Made by a program: the position numbers and the translations under genes
The notes under the pieces: model-generated
What the model was told of the DNA's origin: nothing
Databases searched by the model: none
Seen by the model: the letters and a program-made list of their open reading frames with translations, nothing else
Source of the DNA: Paenibacillus sp. PAMC 26794
Lineage (GTDB): Bacteria > Bacillota > Bacilli > Paenibacillales > Paenibacillaceae
NCBI RefSeq assembly: GCF_000316035.1
Contig: NZ_ANHX01000075.1
Coordinates: 1 to 64,000 of the forward strand
Length of the DNA: 64,000 bases
Direction: 5' to 3'
Shown: positions 51,084 to 59,341 of the stretch, one piece after another
Layout of the letters: every line of letters begins with the position of its first letter
Position numbering within the stretch: position 1 is the stretch's first letter

Positions 51084-52268
51084 TTAGTTCGCTTCCGGCT
51101 TCACCGGACCGATCACGTAGACCGTCTTGCCTTTCTTACGTCCAAAATTCAGGGCATGCTTCACACTGTCATAATATACATCAATTTTGTTACCTTTAAT
51201 GGCACCGCCTGTATCTTCCGCACGACGGAATCCCAGACCTTCGATATATACCCACCAGCCAATTGGAATGACTTTGGGATCAACCGCAATGGTGCGCCCT
51301 TCCGTTACACGAGTACCGGAAGCTGTTTTAGTACCAATGCCAGGCTCTTCGGAAGAGTAGGCAGTCATGGATACATTTTTAAGTACTTTGGAGTATTTAA
51401 AAGAAGTCCCGGATACGGTAATCACTTTGCTGCCCGAGGCAGAGGTTTTCTTCGAGTTCGTTGTTGTTGCCGTTTTGGTTGTTGAAGTTTGAGCCGATAC
51501 GGTCTGAACCTCAGGTTCTTTTACGACCGGTTTTGCTTTGGTACCGACAGCGATCACTTTATCTACACGATTATTCGCGACGGATTTGCCGACCATTTTT
51601 TTGGAGACCATTTCTCCATCCTGAAATACCTTTTCAATATGCTGTACAAGTGTACCTTCTTTGCCGTTCACAACGACACGGTTATCCCCTTTGTACAAGC
51701 TTGGGTTAGCTGTTTTGATCACTTTGTAAGCAATCGGTTGTTCTACATTCACTGTACGCTTTGTTACCCGCACTACACGGATTTTCATATCCGCTTTGAC
51801 TGCAGTTCCGAGCGCTGGATACACCTTATCATTACTTGCAACTTGAATACCTGATTTTTGAATTGCATCTTGTACCGATGAATCGGTTGTATACAGAGTC
51901 TTGGTGTTTCCGTCTGCCGTAATGTTAACTGGAACGGCCCGCTCAATAACGATTCGGTCTCCATCTGTAATCGCCCCGTTCATGGACATGGATACCTTAT
52001 CGTGAGGGCTGACTGTGATTGACTGCTCCTCCAGCATTTCCTGAAGCATTCCTGTACGAGTCTCTACCACCTGAGCTTTGCCATCAATAACCAGTGAAAT
52101 TTGTTTCCCGGCCTGACCGTAAACGACTAACAAGATCATGATTGTAAGCGCAATTGAGAAAATCGCGATCAATGCCATCTGACGCATGTTCTCATGCTTC
52201 CACCGCAACGCGAAAGACTTACTGGATGATCGTGACTCATGGGTCTCTTCTGGTTGGAATGTGCCCAC
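51084..52268 (-). CDS. yabE: YabE/Rpf-like cell-wall protein with DUF348, G5 and 3D domains
   Basis: A 395-residue envelope protein. A single N-terminal transmembrane anchor (about 32-52) is followed by three ubiquitin-like DUF348 repeats (about 57-190), a G5 domain (about 195-270), a Thr/Ser/Lys linker and a C-terminal 3D domain (about 305-390; TAYSSEEPGIGTKTASGTRV, then AVDPKVIPIGWWVYIEG and RAEDTGGAIKGNKIDVY) with the conserved aspartates of the MltA-like fold. It probably cleaves peptidoglycan, related to resuscitation-promoting factors. GTG at 52268 with AAGGAGG eight bases before is preferred to ATG 52286. Confidence 0.92.
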   Translation of the reverse strand: MGTFQPEETHESRSSSKSFALRWKHENMRQMALIAIFSIALTIMILLVVYGQAGKQISLVIDGKAQVVETRTGMLQEMLEEQSITVSPHDKVSMSMNGAITDGDRIVIERAVPVNITADGNTKTLYTTDSSVQDAIQKSGIQVASNDKVYPALGTAVKADMKIRVVRVTKRTVNVEQPIAYKVIKTANPSLYKGDNRVVVNGKEGTLVQHIEKVFQDGEMVSKKMVGKSVANNRVDKVIAVGTKAKPVVKEPEVQTVSAQTSTTKTATTTNSKKTSASGSKVITVSGTSFKYSKVLKNVSMTAYSSEEPGIGTKTASGTRVTEGRTIAVDPKVIPIGWWVYIEGLGFRRAEDTGGAIKGNKIDVYYDSVKHALNFGRKKGKTVYVIGPVKPEAN

Positions 52269-52462
52269 TTCTCCGTCCTCCTTCATAGCCTCGCCGTCTA
52301 AAGTAATGCATGATGTCTTTGACGTGACTATACCAAATTTTCTACAGAACACAGATCAGACCATATGACCGGTTCTGCACCATGAATCCCTCTTCGCAAC
52401 ATGATGTCATCCTCCTGAATACCTACCGTATGATGACAATATTTCTTTTATTCAAAAACAAA

Positions 52463-52504
52463 AAAGCCAAAGAAAGAGTGTAAGAGGAACTCTTTCGTGG
52501 CTTC
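52463..52504 (-). terminator. Riboswitch-controlled terminator in the yabE leader
   Basis: AGCCA...GAAAGAGT pairs with ACTCTTTC...TGGCT with one interruption; the minus strand continues TTTTTTGTTTTTG. It lies between the aptamer and yabE, so termination would silence yabE. Confidence 0.85.
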
Positions 52505-52541
52505 CGAATGATTTTGAATATCGGAAATTCATGCACGAGGT

Positions 52542-52789
52542 TGCCTCTCTTTTTCCGCTTGCGAGGTTAGCTGTCGGGTTCGGGCGAAAGAGAGCCGCCC
52601 TATCTTAGGTCACCCGCTCATGGCGGACGCCCTTGAATTCACCCCGAGACCCAAAGAAGAAATCAAATACGGCTTCGCAGTTCCCTTCGCTGCTTTTGGG
52701 TAAGCGAACGTTGCACATCGGCCAAATACACCGATGTTTAAGCCCTATTGGTTCCCCCGCTCTCCGTTAACGGAGACTCAGCGAGACTG
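52542..52789 (-). ncRNA. Cyclic di-AMP riboswitch (ydaO-yuaA family)
   Basis: On the minus strand the element starts CGCTGAGTCTCCGTTAACGG, has GGGGGAACCAATAGGG, GGGTGAATTCAAGGGCG, and ends CCCGAACCCGACAGCTAACC followed by CTCGCAAGCGG. These conserved blocks, above all GACAGCTAACCTCGnAAGCG, define the ydaO class. c-di-AMP binding is known to promote termination in this class. Association with cell-wall hydrolase genes is a known theme for the family. This fills most of the 750-bp gap before yabE. Confidence 0.93.
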
Positions 52790-52881
52790 ATTCATGAAAG
52801 TAATGTTGTTTCATCGGAAAGTGTCCCTTTGTTCATCCCCCGAACATCTGTCCAATTTTCCGCACACCATTCACTGAAAAG

Positions 52882-52911
52882 ATGATATCCTGTTTTGATG
52901 CATGTTGTAAA
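52882..52911 (-). promoter_or_regulatory. Sigma-A promoter of the riboswitch-yabE transcript
   Basis: -35 TTTACA (52906-52911), 18-bp spacer, -10 TATCAT (52882-52887). It would give a leader of about 600 nt. Confidence 0.5.
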
Positions 52912-53033
52912 GCGTTGATCAAGTGCGTTTCTCTGAATATTTGGTTAAAATATTGTAATATTCTTGATTTATTCGGATCAAAGGGTAAATTAACTCCGCT
53001 TACCTGCCTTTTTCACCTCATTTGCTCGTTTTT

Positions 53034-53804
53034 TTAACGAATTCCAAATCGTTCCATGGCATTTTTGGTTGTTATTGCAGCAATTTCCTCCAACGAAATG
53101 CCTTTAATTTCCGCTGCTGCCTCTGCAACCAGACGTACATGCGCTGTCTCATTTCGCTTCCCACGATAAGGGTGAGGTGTCAAATATGGTGCATCTGTTT
53201 CAATGAAAAACCGGTCCATAGGAACCTTCTCCAGCACCTCTTTGGGCTGCTTTGCATTTTTGAATGTGATCGGTCCTCCGAAGGAGAGATGGAAGCCCAT
53301 ATCGAGACAACTTTTCGCTGTTTCCCAGCTGCCCGAGAACGAGTGCATCACACCACCAACTTCACCCGCTTTCTCTTCACGCAAAATTCTTATGATATCC
53401 TCATGTGCATCACGATTATGGATGACAATCGGCATGTTCACTTCACGAGCCAAAGCAATTTGTTGTCGTAATACGCGATGCTGTATTTCTTTTGGTGAAG
53501 TATCCCAGTGATAATCCAATCCAATCTCACCGATCGCAACTACTTTTTCATGCTTGCATAAAGATGCAATCCACTCCAAATCGCCCTCCTGCATTGTGAT
53601 CGCATCTACCGGATGCCACCCTACAGCTGCATATATAAAGTCATACGTTTCGGCGAGTTTCATTGTGGTTGGAATTGTCTCCCGGTTAAAGCCAATGTTG
53701 ATCATGCGACCAATCCCCGCGTCCACAGCACGCTGAATCATTTCCTCGCGGTCCTCGTCGAATTGTGGTGCATCCAGATGTGTATGTGTGTCGAACAGCA
53801 TCAT
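53034..53804 (-). CDS. tatD: TatD-family metal-dependent DNase
   Basis: A 256-residue TIM-barrel hydrolase (B. subtilis YabD, 255). Metal ligands: DTHTHLD at the N-terminus, GEIGLDYHW, VIHNRDAHED, HSFSGSWE and ETDAPYLTPHPYRGKRNE. Family members act as 3'-5' exonucleases in repair. ATG 53804 after GGGAG is chosen; an upstream frame to 53858 lacks conservation. Confidence 0.94.
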   Translation of the reverse strand: MMLFDTHTHLDAPQFDEDREEMIQRAVDAGIGRMINIGFNRETIPTTMKLAETYDFIYAAVGWHPVDAITMQEGDLEWIASLCKHEKVVAIGEIGLDYHWDTSPKEIQHRVLRQQIALAREVNMPIVIHNRDAHEDIIRILREEKAGEVGGVMHSFSGSWETAKSCLDMGFHLSFGGPITFKNAKQPKEVLEKVPMDRFFIETDAPYLTPHPYRGKRNETAHVRLVAEAAAEIKGISLEEIAAITTKNAMERFGIR

Positions 53805-54137
53805 GTCTGTATCTCCCTTCATGTCGAAATAACGACTATCTTCTTTTTCAAAATTCAATTTGTAAAATTCAATAATTCAATGACTCATACATAAAACATT
53901 TTGGGTAATCTGTGTATTACATCATTACTTTTGTTTCTTCACAACTACAATATATAGAAGATATACGGATATTCTGATCTATATATTGCTGATTATACTC
54001 ATTCTGCCTGCTTGCATTTACAAAATTATGTCGATCTACATATACTCCCCATTAAAGCAGATTACTGTATCATGGAAAATAGCTCTTTTAGAAAGTGTTT
54101 TGATATCGAAATTCTTCATCGGATTATACCCACACGA
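53805..54137 (-). other. AT-rich spacer between the HD gene and tatD
   Basis: No gene is seen. Three copies of ATTGAATT (minus strand, within 53846-53881) are spaced 9 and 16 bases apart. A possible -10 TATAAT lies near 53991-53996 with a poor -35. In B. subtilis metS occupies this neighbourhood. Confidence 0.35.
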
Positions 54138-55415
54138 TTACAAGAAATAGGGGCGTATATGTGACGGTAATTCGTGAATAATCGCATCCACCTTGTTTTG
54201 CGGGTAATACAAATGATGTTTCCCTCGGTGAAGCCCGCTGATGGAACGGACAATGTCAGATACTTCTGACAACTCACGTAAATTGTCCTGTCGATCCAGA
54301 AGAAGAATCTGCTTATCTGTAGATTCATCCGGACGAAACACATCATACGGATTATCCGAAGGAAAATCAATTTCAAGATCATATTCGGGATCGAGGCCAG
54401 CTTGTACAAAAGCTTCCCGAATCTCTTCCATCATTGTCAAGTCGACCTGTTCAAGCTCTACATACTTATATAACTTGCGATCCATAAAACGTTCGCATAA
54501 CTCACTCAGAACAGTATCGTCCTCCTTGCGCCACTGCGTAAATGCCGTCTGAATTAATGCTTCATCCAACTGCAAATATTCATCTACGGATAATTCTCCT
54601 TCAAATAATTGAGGGAGTGGATCAATCATGAAGCGGAATTGAAAACCATGCTGTATGAGTGTTTTCGCTCGCTTGAATATTTGCCGCAATATAATTTCAG
54701 AACTACGAGTTACCGGATGGAAGTAAATCTGCCAATACATCTGATACCGAGACATCAGGTAATCCTCCACAGCATGCATGCCTGACTCCTTGACTACAAT
54801 CCGCCCATGATAAGGACGCAGCATCCGAAGGATACGATCAAGGTCAATCGTGCCGTAATTTACACCTGTAAAATAGGCATCCCTGAGCAAATAATCCATT
54901 CGGTCTGCATCAAGCGGACTGGTCACCAAGTTCACCACAATCGGCTTTTCATACGTTTTTTGAATGACAGACGCTACTTTCTCAGGAAAATCAGGAGCAT
55001 ACCGTCTTAAGATCGCCCCTACTTCGGTATCACCTGTGATAATGCGACAAGTCCAATCTTCGTGATTCATGCCAAAAGCTTCCTCGATGGAGTGAGAGAA
55101 TGGCCCATGCCCGAGATCATGAAGCAGAGCTGCGCACAGAGCTACAATCTTTTCTTCCTTCGGCCAATCCGAATAATGACTTCTTTCAAACTGAGAGATG
55201 ATCTTGCGTGTAATCTCATAAACACCTAGTGAATGTGAGAACCGACTATGCTCTGCTCCGTGAAAGGTAAGGTAAGAAGTACCTAGTTGACGAATCCGGC
55301 GTAAACGCTGAAATTCCGGGGTGTTAATTAACTGCCATATAACCGGATCTTGCACGTGGATATAATTATGTACCGGATCTTTGAATACTTTCTCTTCCGT
55401 TAAACGTTGTTCCAT
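54138..55415 (-). CDS. HD-domain phosphohydrolase, YwfO/dNTPase-like
   Basis: A 425-residue protein. HSRFSHSLGVYEITRKI and LCAALLHDLGHGPFSHSIEE (HD pair, about 57-115) with ADRMDYLLRD define the SAMHD1/dGTPase-like HD superfamily. Length and sequence style recall B. subtilis YwfO (about 433 residues), a family with dNTP triphosphohydrolase members. AAAGGAG precedes the ATG. It is divergent from abrB, and four Spo0A-box-like sites lie 60-125 bp upstream of its start, so Spo0A control during the transition phase is plausible. Confidence 0.85.
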   Translation of the reverse strand: MEQRLTEEKVFKDPVHNYIHVQDPVIWQLINTPEFQRLRRIRQLGTSYLTFHGAEHSRFSHSLGVYEITRKIISQFERSHYSDWPKEEKIVALCAALLHDLGHGPFSHSIEEAFGMNHEDWTCRIITGDTEVGAILRRYAPDFPEKVASVIQKTYEKPIVVNLVTSPLDADRMDYLLRDAYFTGVNYGTIDLDRILRMLRPYHGRIVVKESGMHAVEDYLMSRYQMYWQIYFHPVTRSSEIILRQIFKRAKTLIQHGFQFRFMIDPLPQLFEGELSVDEYLQLDEALIQTAFTQWRKEDDTVLSELCERFMDRKLYKYVELEQVDLTMMEEIREAFVQAGLDPEYDLEIDFPSDNPYDVFRPDESTDKQILLLDRQDNLRELSEVSDIVRSISGLHRGKHHLYYPQNKVDAIIHELPSHIRPYFL

Positions 55416-55476
55416 GTCGACTCACTCCTTTAATTTCTTTTATATTAACGCTTTGAGCTCTGCGATTCACCTAATA

Positions 55477-55537
55477 TTCGACACCATATGACGAACTTTG
55501 TCGAATGAAGTAGTTTTGTCGTTTTCCAAATCGACAA
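55477..55537. promoter_or_regulatory. Cluster of four Spo0A boxes upstream of the HD gene
   Basis: TTCGACA (55477-55483, perfect TGTCGAA core on minus), TTGTCGAA (55498-55505, perfect 8/8 on plus), TTGTCGTT (55516-55523, 6/8) and ATCGACAA (55530-55537, 7/8 on minus). Spacing between the two best boxes is 21 bp, two helical turns. Confidence 0.6.
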
Positions 55538-55633
55538 AGCTGACATTGAGGTTTAAATGCGAAAAACGGCTTCCAATCCCTTACCACCATTAACCTTGTG
55601 AAAAACATCCTTAATTTTAAGCTAATTTTAAGG

Positions 55634-55662
55634 TTGACTGATTTGGGAATCGTTGGTATGAT
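55634..55662 (+). promoter_or_regulatory. Sigma-A promoter of abrB
   Basis: -35 TTGACT (55634-55639), 17-bp spacer, -10 TATGAT (55657-55662), giving a start near 55669 and a 64-nt leader. Confidence 0.7.
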
Positions 55663-55684
55663 GAGTATCATAAAACATAAAATA

Positions 55685-55703
55685 ATGTCGAATAATGACA
55701 AAG
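55685..55703 (+). promoter_or_regulatory. Spo0A operator downstream of the abrB promoter
   Basis: ATGTCGAATAATGACAAAG holds a perfect TGTCGAA core followed by a second imperfect inverted box. It lies about 16-34 bases after the predicted start, the same placement and nearly the same sequence as the repressing 0A boxes of B. subtilis abrB. Confidence 0.7.
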
Positions 55704-55732
55704 ATAGTTAGCTGAGAGGAGCACTGATTATA

Positions 55733-55987
55733 ATGATGAAATCAACAGGTATTGTAAGAAAAGTGGACGAACTGGGACGGGTAGTTATTCCAATTGAATT
55801 GCGCCGTACGCTCGGTATTGGTGAAAAAGATGCTCTGGAAATCTATGTTGACGGCGAGCGCATCATGTTGAAAAAATACGAGCCTGCTTGTATCTTCTGT
55901 GGTAATGCAGAGAACGTTACTTACTTCAAAGGTAAAATTGTTTGTAACGAATGTATTTCCGAAATCCCTGCACCTGTAGCAAAATAA
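55733..55987 (+). CDS. abrB: Transition-state regulator AbrB
   Basis: An 84-residue regulator. The first 50 residues (MKSTGIVRKVDELGRVVIPI and the following RRTLGIGEKDALEIYVDGE) are the AbrB DNA-binding domain, almost identical to B. subtilis AbrB. The C-terminal part differs: it contains CIFC and CNEC, 16 residues apart, resembling a treble-clef or rubredoxin-like zinc site, where B. subtilis AbrB has none. AGGAG lies 11 bases before the first of two adjacent ATGs. One of the few plus-strand genes. Confidence 0.95.
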   Translation: MMKSTGIVRKVDELGRVVIPIELRRTLGIGEKDALEIYVDGERIMLKKYEPACIFCGNAENVTYFKGKIVCNECISEIPAPVAK

Positions 55988-56048
55988 AAAACAGGTATAC
56001 TGGACTTATCTAAATTGTTATCTCTAACCTTTTTAATATTCCTTAATG

Positions 56049-56088
56049 ACCTTCCCGGTGTGAACCCCACCGCGGAAGGTATTTTTTT
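56049..56088 (+). terminator. Terminator of abrB
   Basis: ACCTTCC and GGTG pair with CACC and GGAAGGT around TGAACC, followed by ATTTTTTT. Confidence 0.85.
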
Positions 56089-56263
56089 GCCTAGTTATGG
56101 GTTCCATTACCCAAAATGATTCTGTCACACGCAAGCGGGGAGAGAACGATAAATTTTGTTTGGAATCTTTTTGAGCCACTCTGCTCTTTTTAATATTCCC
56201 CTAAGGTTGAATATAAGCTTCTTTTCAGGTTATGTTCCCCATTTCAGAAAATATTTGGTTAGA

Positions 56264-57151
56264 TTACTGCTCAATTAACGCATTATATACATCCCGCTTC
56301 GTCAGACCGCGATCGGTAGCCGTTTTTTTCATTGCATCTTTGCGGTTATGTCCTTCACCCTCATAATGGCTGACATGATCCGCGAGTGACATGAGCTGCC
56401 ACCATGCTTCGCGCTCAGCCTTACGCTCCTCTGCCTTAATGCCTTCTACCAACAAGCAGTACTCGCCAAGAGGCGGATGTTCTTCAAGCCAGTCTATGCA
56501 TTCCCTCACAGTGCCCCTTGCGAATTCCTCATGACGCTTGGTTAATTCACGAGCCAGGACAATCGAGCGATCACCCAGAATTTCTTCAAGGTGGACTAAT
56601 GTTTTCCGGATACGGTGAGGCGATTCATAAAATAACAAAGTCCCGTTGGATTCGTCAAAAGCCTCCAGCACTTTTCGCATGTCCTTTTTCTCCCGCGGCA
56701 AAAAACCGCCGAATGTAAAACGCTCCGTCGGTAATCCGGACACGATCAGAGCAGACAACGCAGCGTTGGGCCCCGGGATGGGAATGACCGTTATTCCGGC
56801 TTCCAGTGCAAGCTGTACAAGGTCAGAACCAGGGTCCGAAATGGCTGGCAAACCGGCATCGCTGACGAGTGCCAAATTTTTTCCTTCTATTATATAGCGT
56901 ATCAGTTCAGGTCCACTCGCCCCCTTATTATGCTCATGATAACTAAACAGCATCGAAGGTGTAATTTCAAAATGGGTAAGCAGCTTTCGGGTCTGGCGTG
57001 TATCTTCTGCTGCAATGATGTCACAACTCTGCAATGTCTTGATGGCACGGAAGGTCATATCCTCGAGATTACCAATGGGTGTTCCAACCAGATAGAGCTT
57101 GCCTGATCCTTCAGGCTGCTCCGCATAGCTTTTCTGAATATGCAAAGTCAT
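56264..57151 (-). CDS. rsmI: 16S rRNA 2'-O-ribose C1402 methyltransferase RsmI
   Basis: A 295-residue tetrapyrrole-methylase-fold enzyme. YLVGTPIGNLEDMTFRA, AEDTRQTRKLL, YHEHN, LVSDAGLPAISDPG and PIPGPNAALSAL are diagnostic. AAGGAGG precedes the ATG, which abuts the trmN6 stop (TAG-ATG). yabC in B. subtilis nomenclature. The GIY-YIG gene yazA, found between the two in B. subtilis, is missing. Confidence 0.95.
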   Translation of the reverse strand: MTLHIQKSYAEQPEGSGKLYLVGTPIGNLEDMTFRAIKTLQSCDIIAAEDTRQTRKLLTHFEITPSMLFSYHEHNKGASGPELIRYIIEGKNLALVSDAGLPAISDPGSDLVQLALEAGITVIPIPGPNAALSALIVSGLPTERFTFGGFLPREKKDMRKVLEAFDESNGTLLFYESPHRIRKTLVHLEEILGDRSIVLARELTKRHEEFARGTVRECIDWLEEHPPLGEYCLLVEGIKAEERKAEREAWWQLMSLADHVSHYEGEGHNRKDAMKKTATDRGLTKRDVYNALIEQ

Positions 57152-57931
57152 CTAAAGCCCTCCTTTCGTAGTACGCTCAGCATGTTGCTGACCATAGTAA
57201 ATATCCATAATCTCTTCGCAGTATTTCCCCTCTTCATTGTAGACAATGAGTGGAGGAAGCATCCTAACTTCGGGTTTACCATCTTTCATTCCTTCAATTA
57301 ACACCATGTTGGCTTCCAGATGAGCACGGGGATGTACCATCCGAATCCGTTTTGGTTCCAGCTTATATTCGCGCATGAGCGAGATAATCTCTGCAAGGCG
57401 CTGTGGACGATGAACCATTGATACTTTGCCGCCATTACGTACAAGTCGACTGCAAGCTTGTATCACTTCTTCCAGGGTACATCCGATCTCATGACGTGCC
57501 ATGGCCTGATGTGTGTTCATCTTGAGATCACTGCCATTCAGGGGCATGTATGGGGGATTAACCGTTATTGCATCGTATACAGCATGTCCTGTTTCTTTCA
57601 CCAGTTCTCGCAAATCACCTTCACGAATCATAATCGACTCATCCAACGCATTTAATTGCACACTGCGACGCGCCATATCAGCCAAACGTGGCTGAATCTC
57701 GATCCCTTCCAGACTAGCCTGCGTACGCGTTGTAAGCAAAATGGGAACCACCCCGTTACCCGTACACAAATCAAGTACACGACCCCGTTTAGGTAAGGAA
57801 GCAAACCGGGCTAATAATACCGCATCCATCGAAAAACTAAACACTTCATCACTTTGAATGATTCTCAGATCATGAGAGAGCAGATCATCAATCCGCTCTG
57901 ACTCATGTAACACAACTTCATTTGCTTCCAT
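57152..57931 (-). CDS. yabB: SAM-dependent methyltransferase YabB/TrmN6
   Basis: A 259-residue class I methyltransferase. VLDLCTGNGVVPILL is motif I (about 50-64) and TVNPPYMPLNGS contains the NPPY catalytic motif for N6-adenine or related transfer. TrmN6 of E. coli methylates A37 of tRNA-Val; that substrate is inferred by family. Confidence 0.9.
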   Translation of the reverse strand: MEANEVVLHESERIDDLLSHDLRIIQSDEVFSFSMDAVLLARFASLPKRGRVLDLCTGNGVVPILLTTRTQASLEGIEIQPRLADMARRSVQLNALDESIMIREGDLRELVKETGHAVYDAITVNPPYMPLNGSDLKMNTHQAMARHEIGCTLEEVIQACSRLVRNGGKVSMVHRPQRLAEIISLMREYKLEPKRIRMVHPRAHLEANMVLIEGMKDGKPEVRMLPPLIVYNEEGKYCEEIMDIYYGQQHAERTTKGGL

Positions 57932-57993
57932 ATGTTACGCTCATCCTCCGGTACTCTATATCTCATGTTTGTTATCTCTAGGTTTATAACCTT

Positions 57994-58022
57994 GAAAAAA
58001 AACCGTAGGGGATCCCTACGGT
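57994..58022 (-). terminator. Terminator between yabA and yabB
   Basis: ACCGTAGG-GGATC-CCTACGGT-type palindrome (58002-58022) followed on the minus strand by eight T residues. It divides the tmk-to-yabA unit from yabB-rsmI. Confidence 0.85.
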
Positions 58023-58026
58023 CACT

Positions 58027-58395
58027 TCATTTATTCAAAAAAGACAGGCAGAACAGACAATCGCCTTCCGTCCGCAAATGTCCATAATAGACGTTGCAGA
58101 TATGGAAGCCTTCGTGATACAACCGAGCCAGATTATCATACCCTTCACCCACAACATCCTCGCCTGTAGCCGGACCTGCTGGTCTTGCTACAGGAGCGAG
58201 TGCTGAGGAGATCGGCAAATCTGCCGGAGCCTCTCGTTTGAGCAGTTTGCGTAACTGCTCATTCTCGATGGTAAGCCGCTGATTATCCTCAAGCAGCTCC
58301 TTCACAATCATTTTTAACTCTCCTAAATCACCGTGCAACTGACCCAGTTGGGTTTCCATTTCATGAATGTGCGTAAACAGATTTTTCTTTTCCAA
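58027..58395 (-). CDS. yabA: Replication initiation control protein YabA
   Basis: A 122-residue protein: an N-terminal coiled coil (about 5-55, LGELKMIVKELLEDNQRLTI and on) for tetramerisation and a C-terminal zinc domain (GYDNLARLYHEGFHICNVYY, then EGDCLFCLSFLNK) holding His and three Cys. It binds DnaA and DnaN and limits initiation. Start is TTG at 58395 after GGGGTG. Neighbours holB and ricT are as in B. subtilis. Confidence 0.95.
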   Translation of the reverse strand: MEKKNLFTHIHEMETQLGQLHGDLGELKMIVKELLEDNQRLTIENEQLRKLLKREAPADLPISSALAPVARPAGPATGEDVVGEGYDNLARLYHEGFHICNVYYGHLRTEGDCLFCLSFLNK

Positions 58396-58423
58396 GTTTC
58401 CACCCCGAAGCAACCTTTATGGT

Positions 58424-59224
58424 TTACTTGATAACGACGTCATCCAGCGGAAGTTCTTTGACTTTACTGATGTCGAACAGTTGAACATGGACTGTGCGGC
58501 TACCGGCATTAATTCCGACAACTTTTCCTTCACCCAATGAGGTGACGACCAATTTGCCTACAGCTGGCAGTTCTTCTCTCACACTTTCATAGTTATCATG
58601 CTCAAATTTCAGACAGCACATGAGTCTTCCGCACAACCCTGAAATTTTCGTCGGATTCAGTGACAGGCTCTGATCTTTAGCCATCTTGATTGATACCGGC
58701 TCAAAGTCTCCCAGCCAGGAAGAACAACACAACACACGGCCGCAAGGTCCGATTCCGCCAAGCATCTTCGCTTCATCACGTACACCAATCTGTCTCAGCT
58801 CGATTCGTGTCCGGAATATGCTTGCCAGATCCTTGACCAGCTCCCGGAAATCAACTCTTCCTTCAGCTGTAAAATAAAATATAATTTTATTGCGATCAAA
58901 CGTAAATTCCACATCGACCAGCTTCATTTTGAGGCCATGGTCTTTGATTTTATTTAAACAAGTACCGAATGCTTCTTTGGCTGCACGCTTGTTCTCATCA
59001 ACCACACGGGCATCAGTATCGCCCGCAACGCGGATGACTTTCTTCAGCGGCAACACCACGTCGGACTCGCCCACTTCCTTCTTACCTACGACAACCTTAC
59101 CGTACTCAACCCCCCGCGCTGTCTCCACGATAACGCAGTTTTCTTTCTCAATGGGAAGGTCCAGGGGATCGAAGTAATAAATTTTGCCCGCTTTTTTGAA
59201 ACGGACACCCACTACACTGTACAA
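58424..59224 (-). CDS. ricT: RicT (YaaT), PSP1-domain iron-sulfur protein
   Basis: A 266-residue protein of the RicA-RicF-RicT complex, which carries two [4Fe-4S] clusters and stimulates RNase Y processing, phosphorelay, competence and biofilm in B. subtilis. GPCGRVLCCSSWLGDFEPVS and GLCGRLMCCLKFEHDNYE (about 155-205) hold the cysteines. TTG at 59224 is preferred: AAGGGGG precedes it, and the protein then starts YSVVGVRFKKAGK like its homologue. Confidence 0.95.
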   Translation of the reverse strand: MYSVVGVRFKKAGKIYYFDPLDLPIEKENCVIVETARGVEYGKVVVGKKEVGESDVVLPLKKVIRVAGDTDARVVDENKRAAKEAFGTCLNKIKDHGLKMKLVDVEFTFDRNKIIFYFTAEGRVDFRELVKDLASIFRTRIELRQIGVRDEAKMLGGIGPCGRVLCCSSWLGDFEPVSIKMAKDQSLSLNPTKISGLCGRLMCCLKFEHDNYESVREELPAVGKLVVTSLGEGKVVGINAGSRTVHVQLFDISKVKELPLDDVVIK

Positions 59225-59341
59225 AAAATTAACCCCCTTGTAAGCCAACCCCACTTCGTCTGAAGCCCCGTCTTCTTAGGGAACCGGCCGAAGTTATATC
59301 CGTTTGCATATGATTGGAGCTAACTTTGCCCTCTCCCAGTC

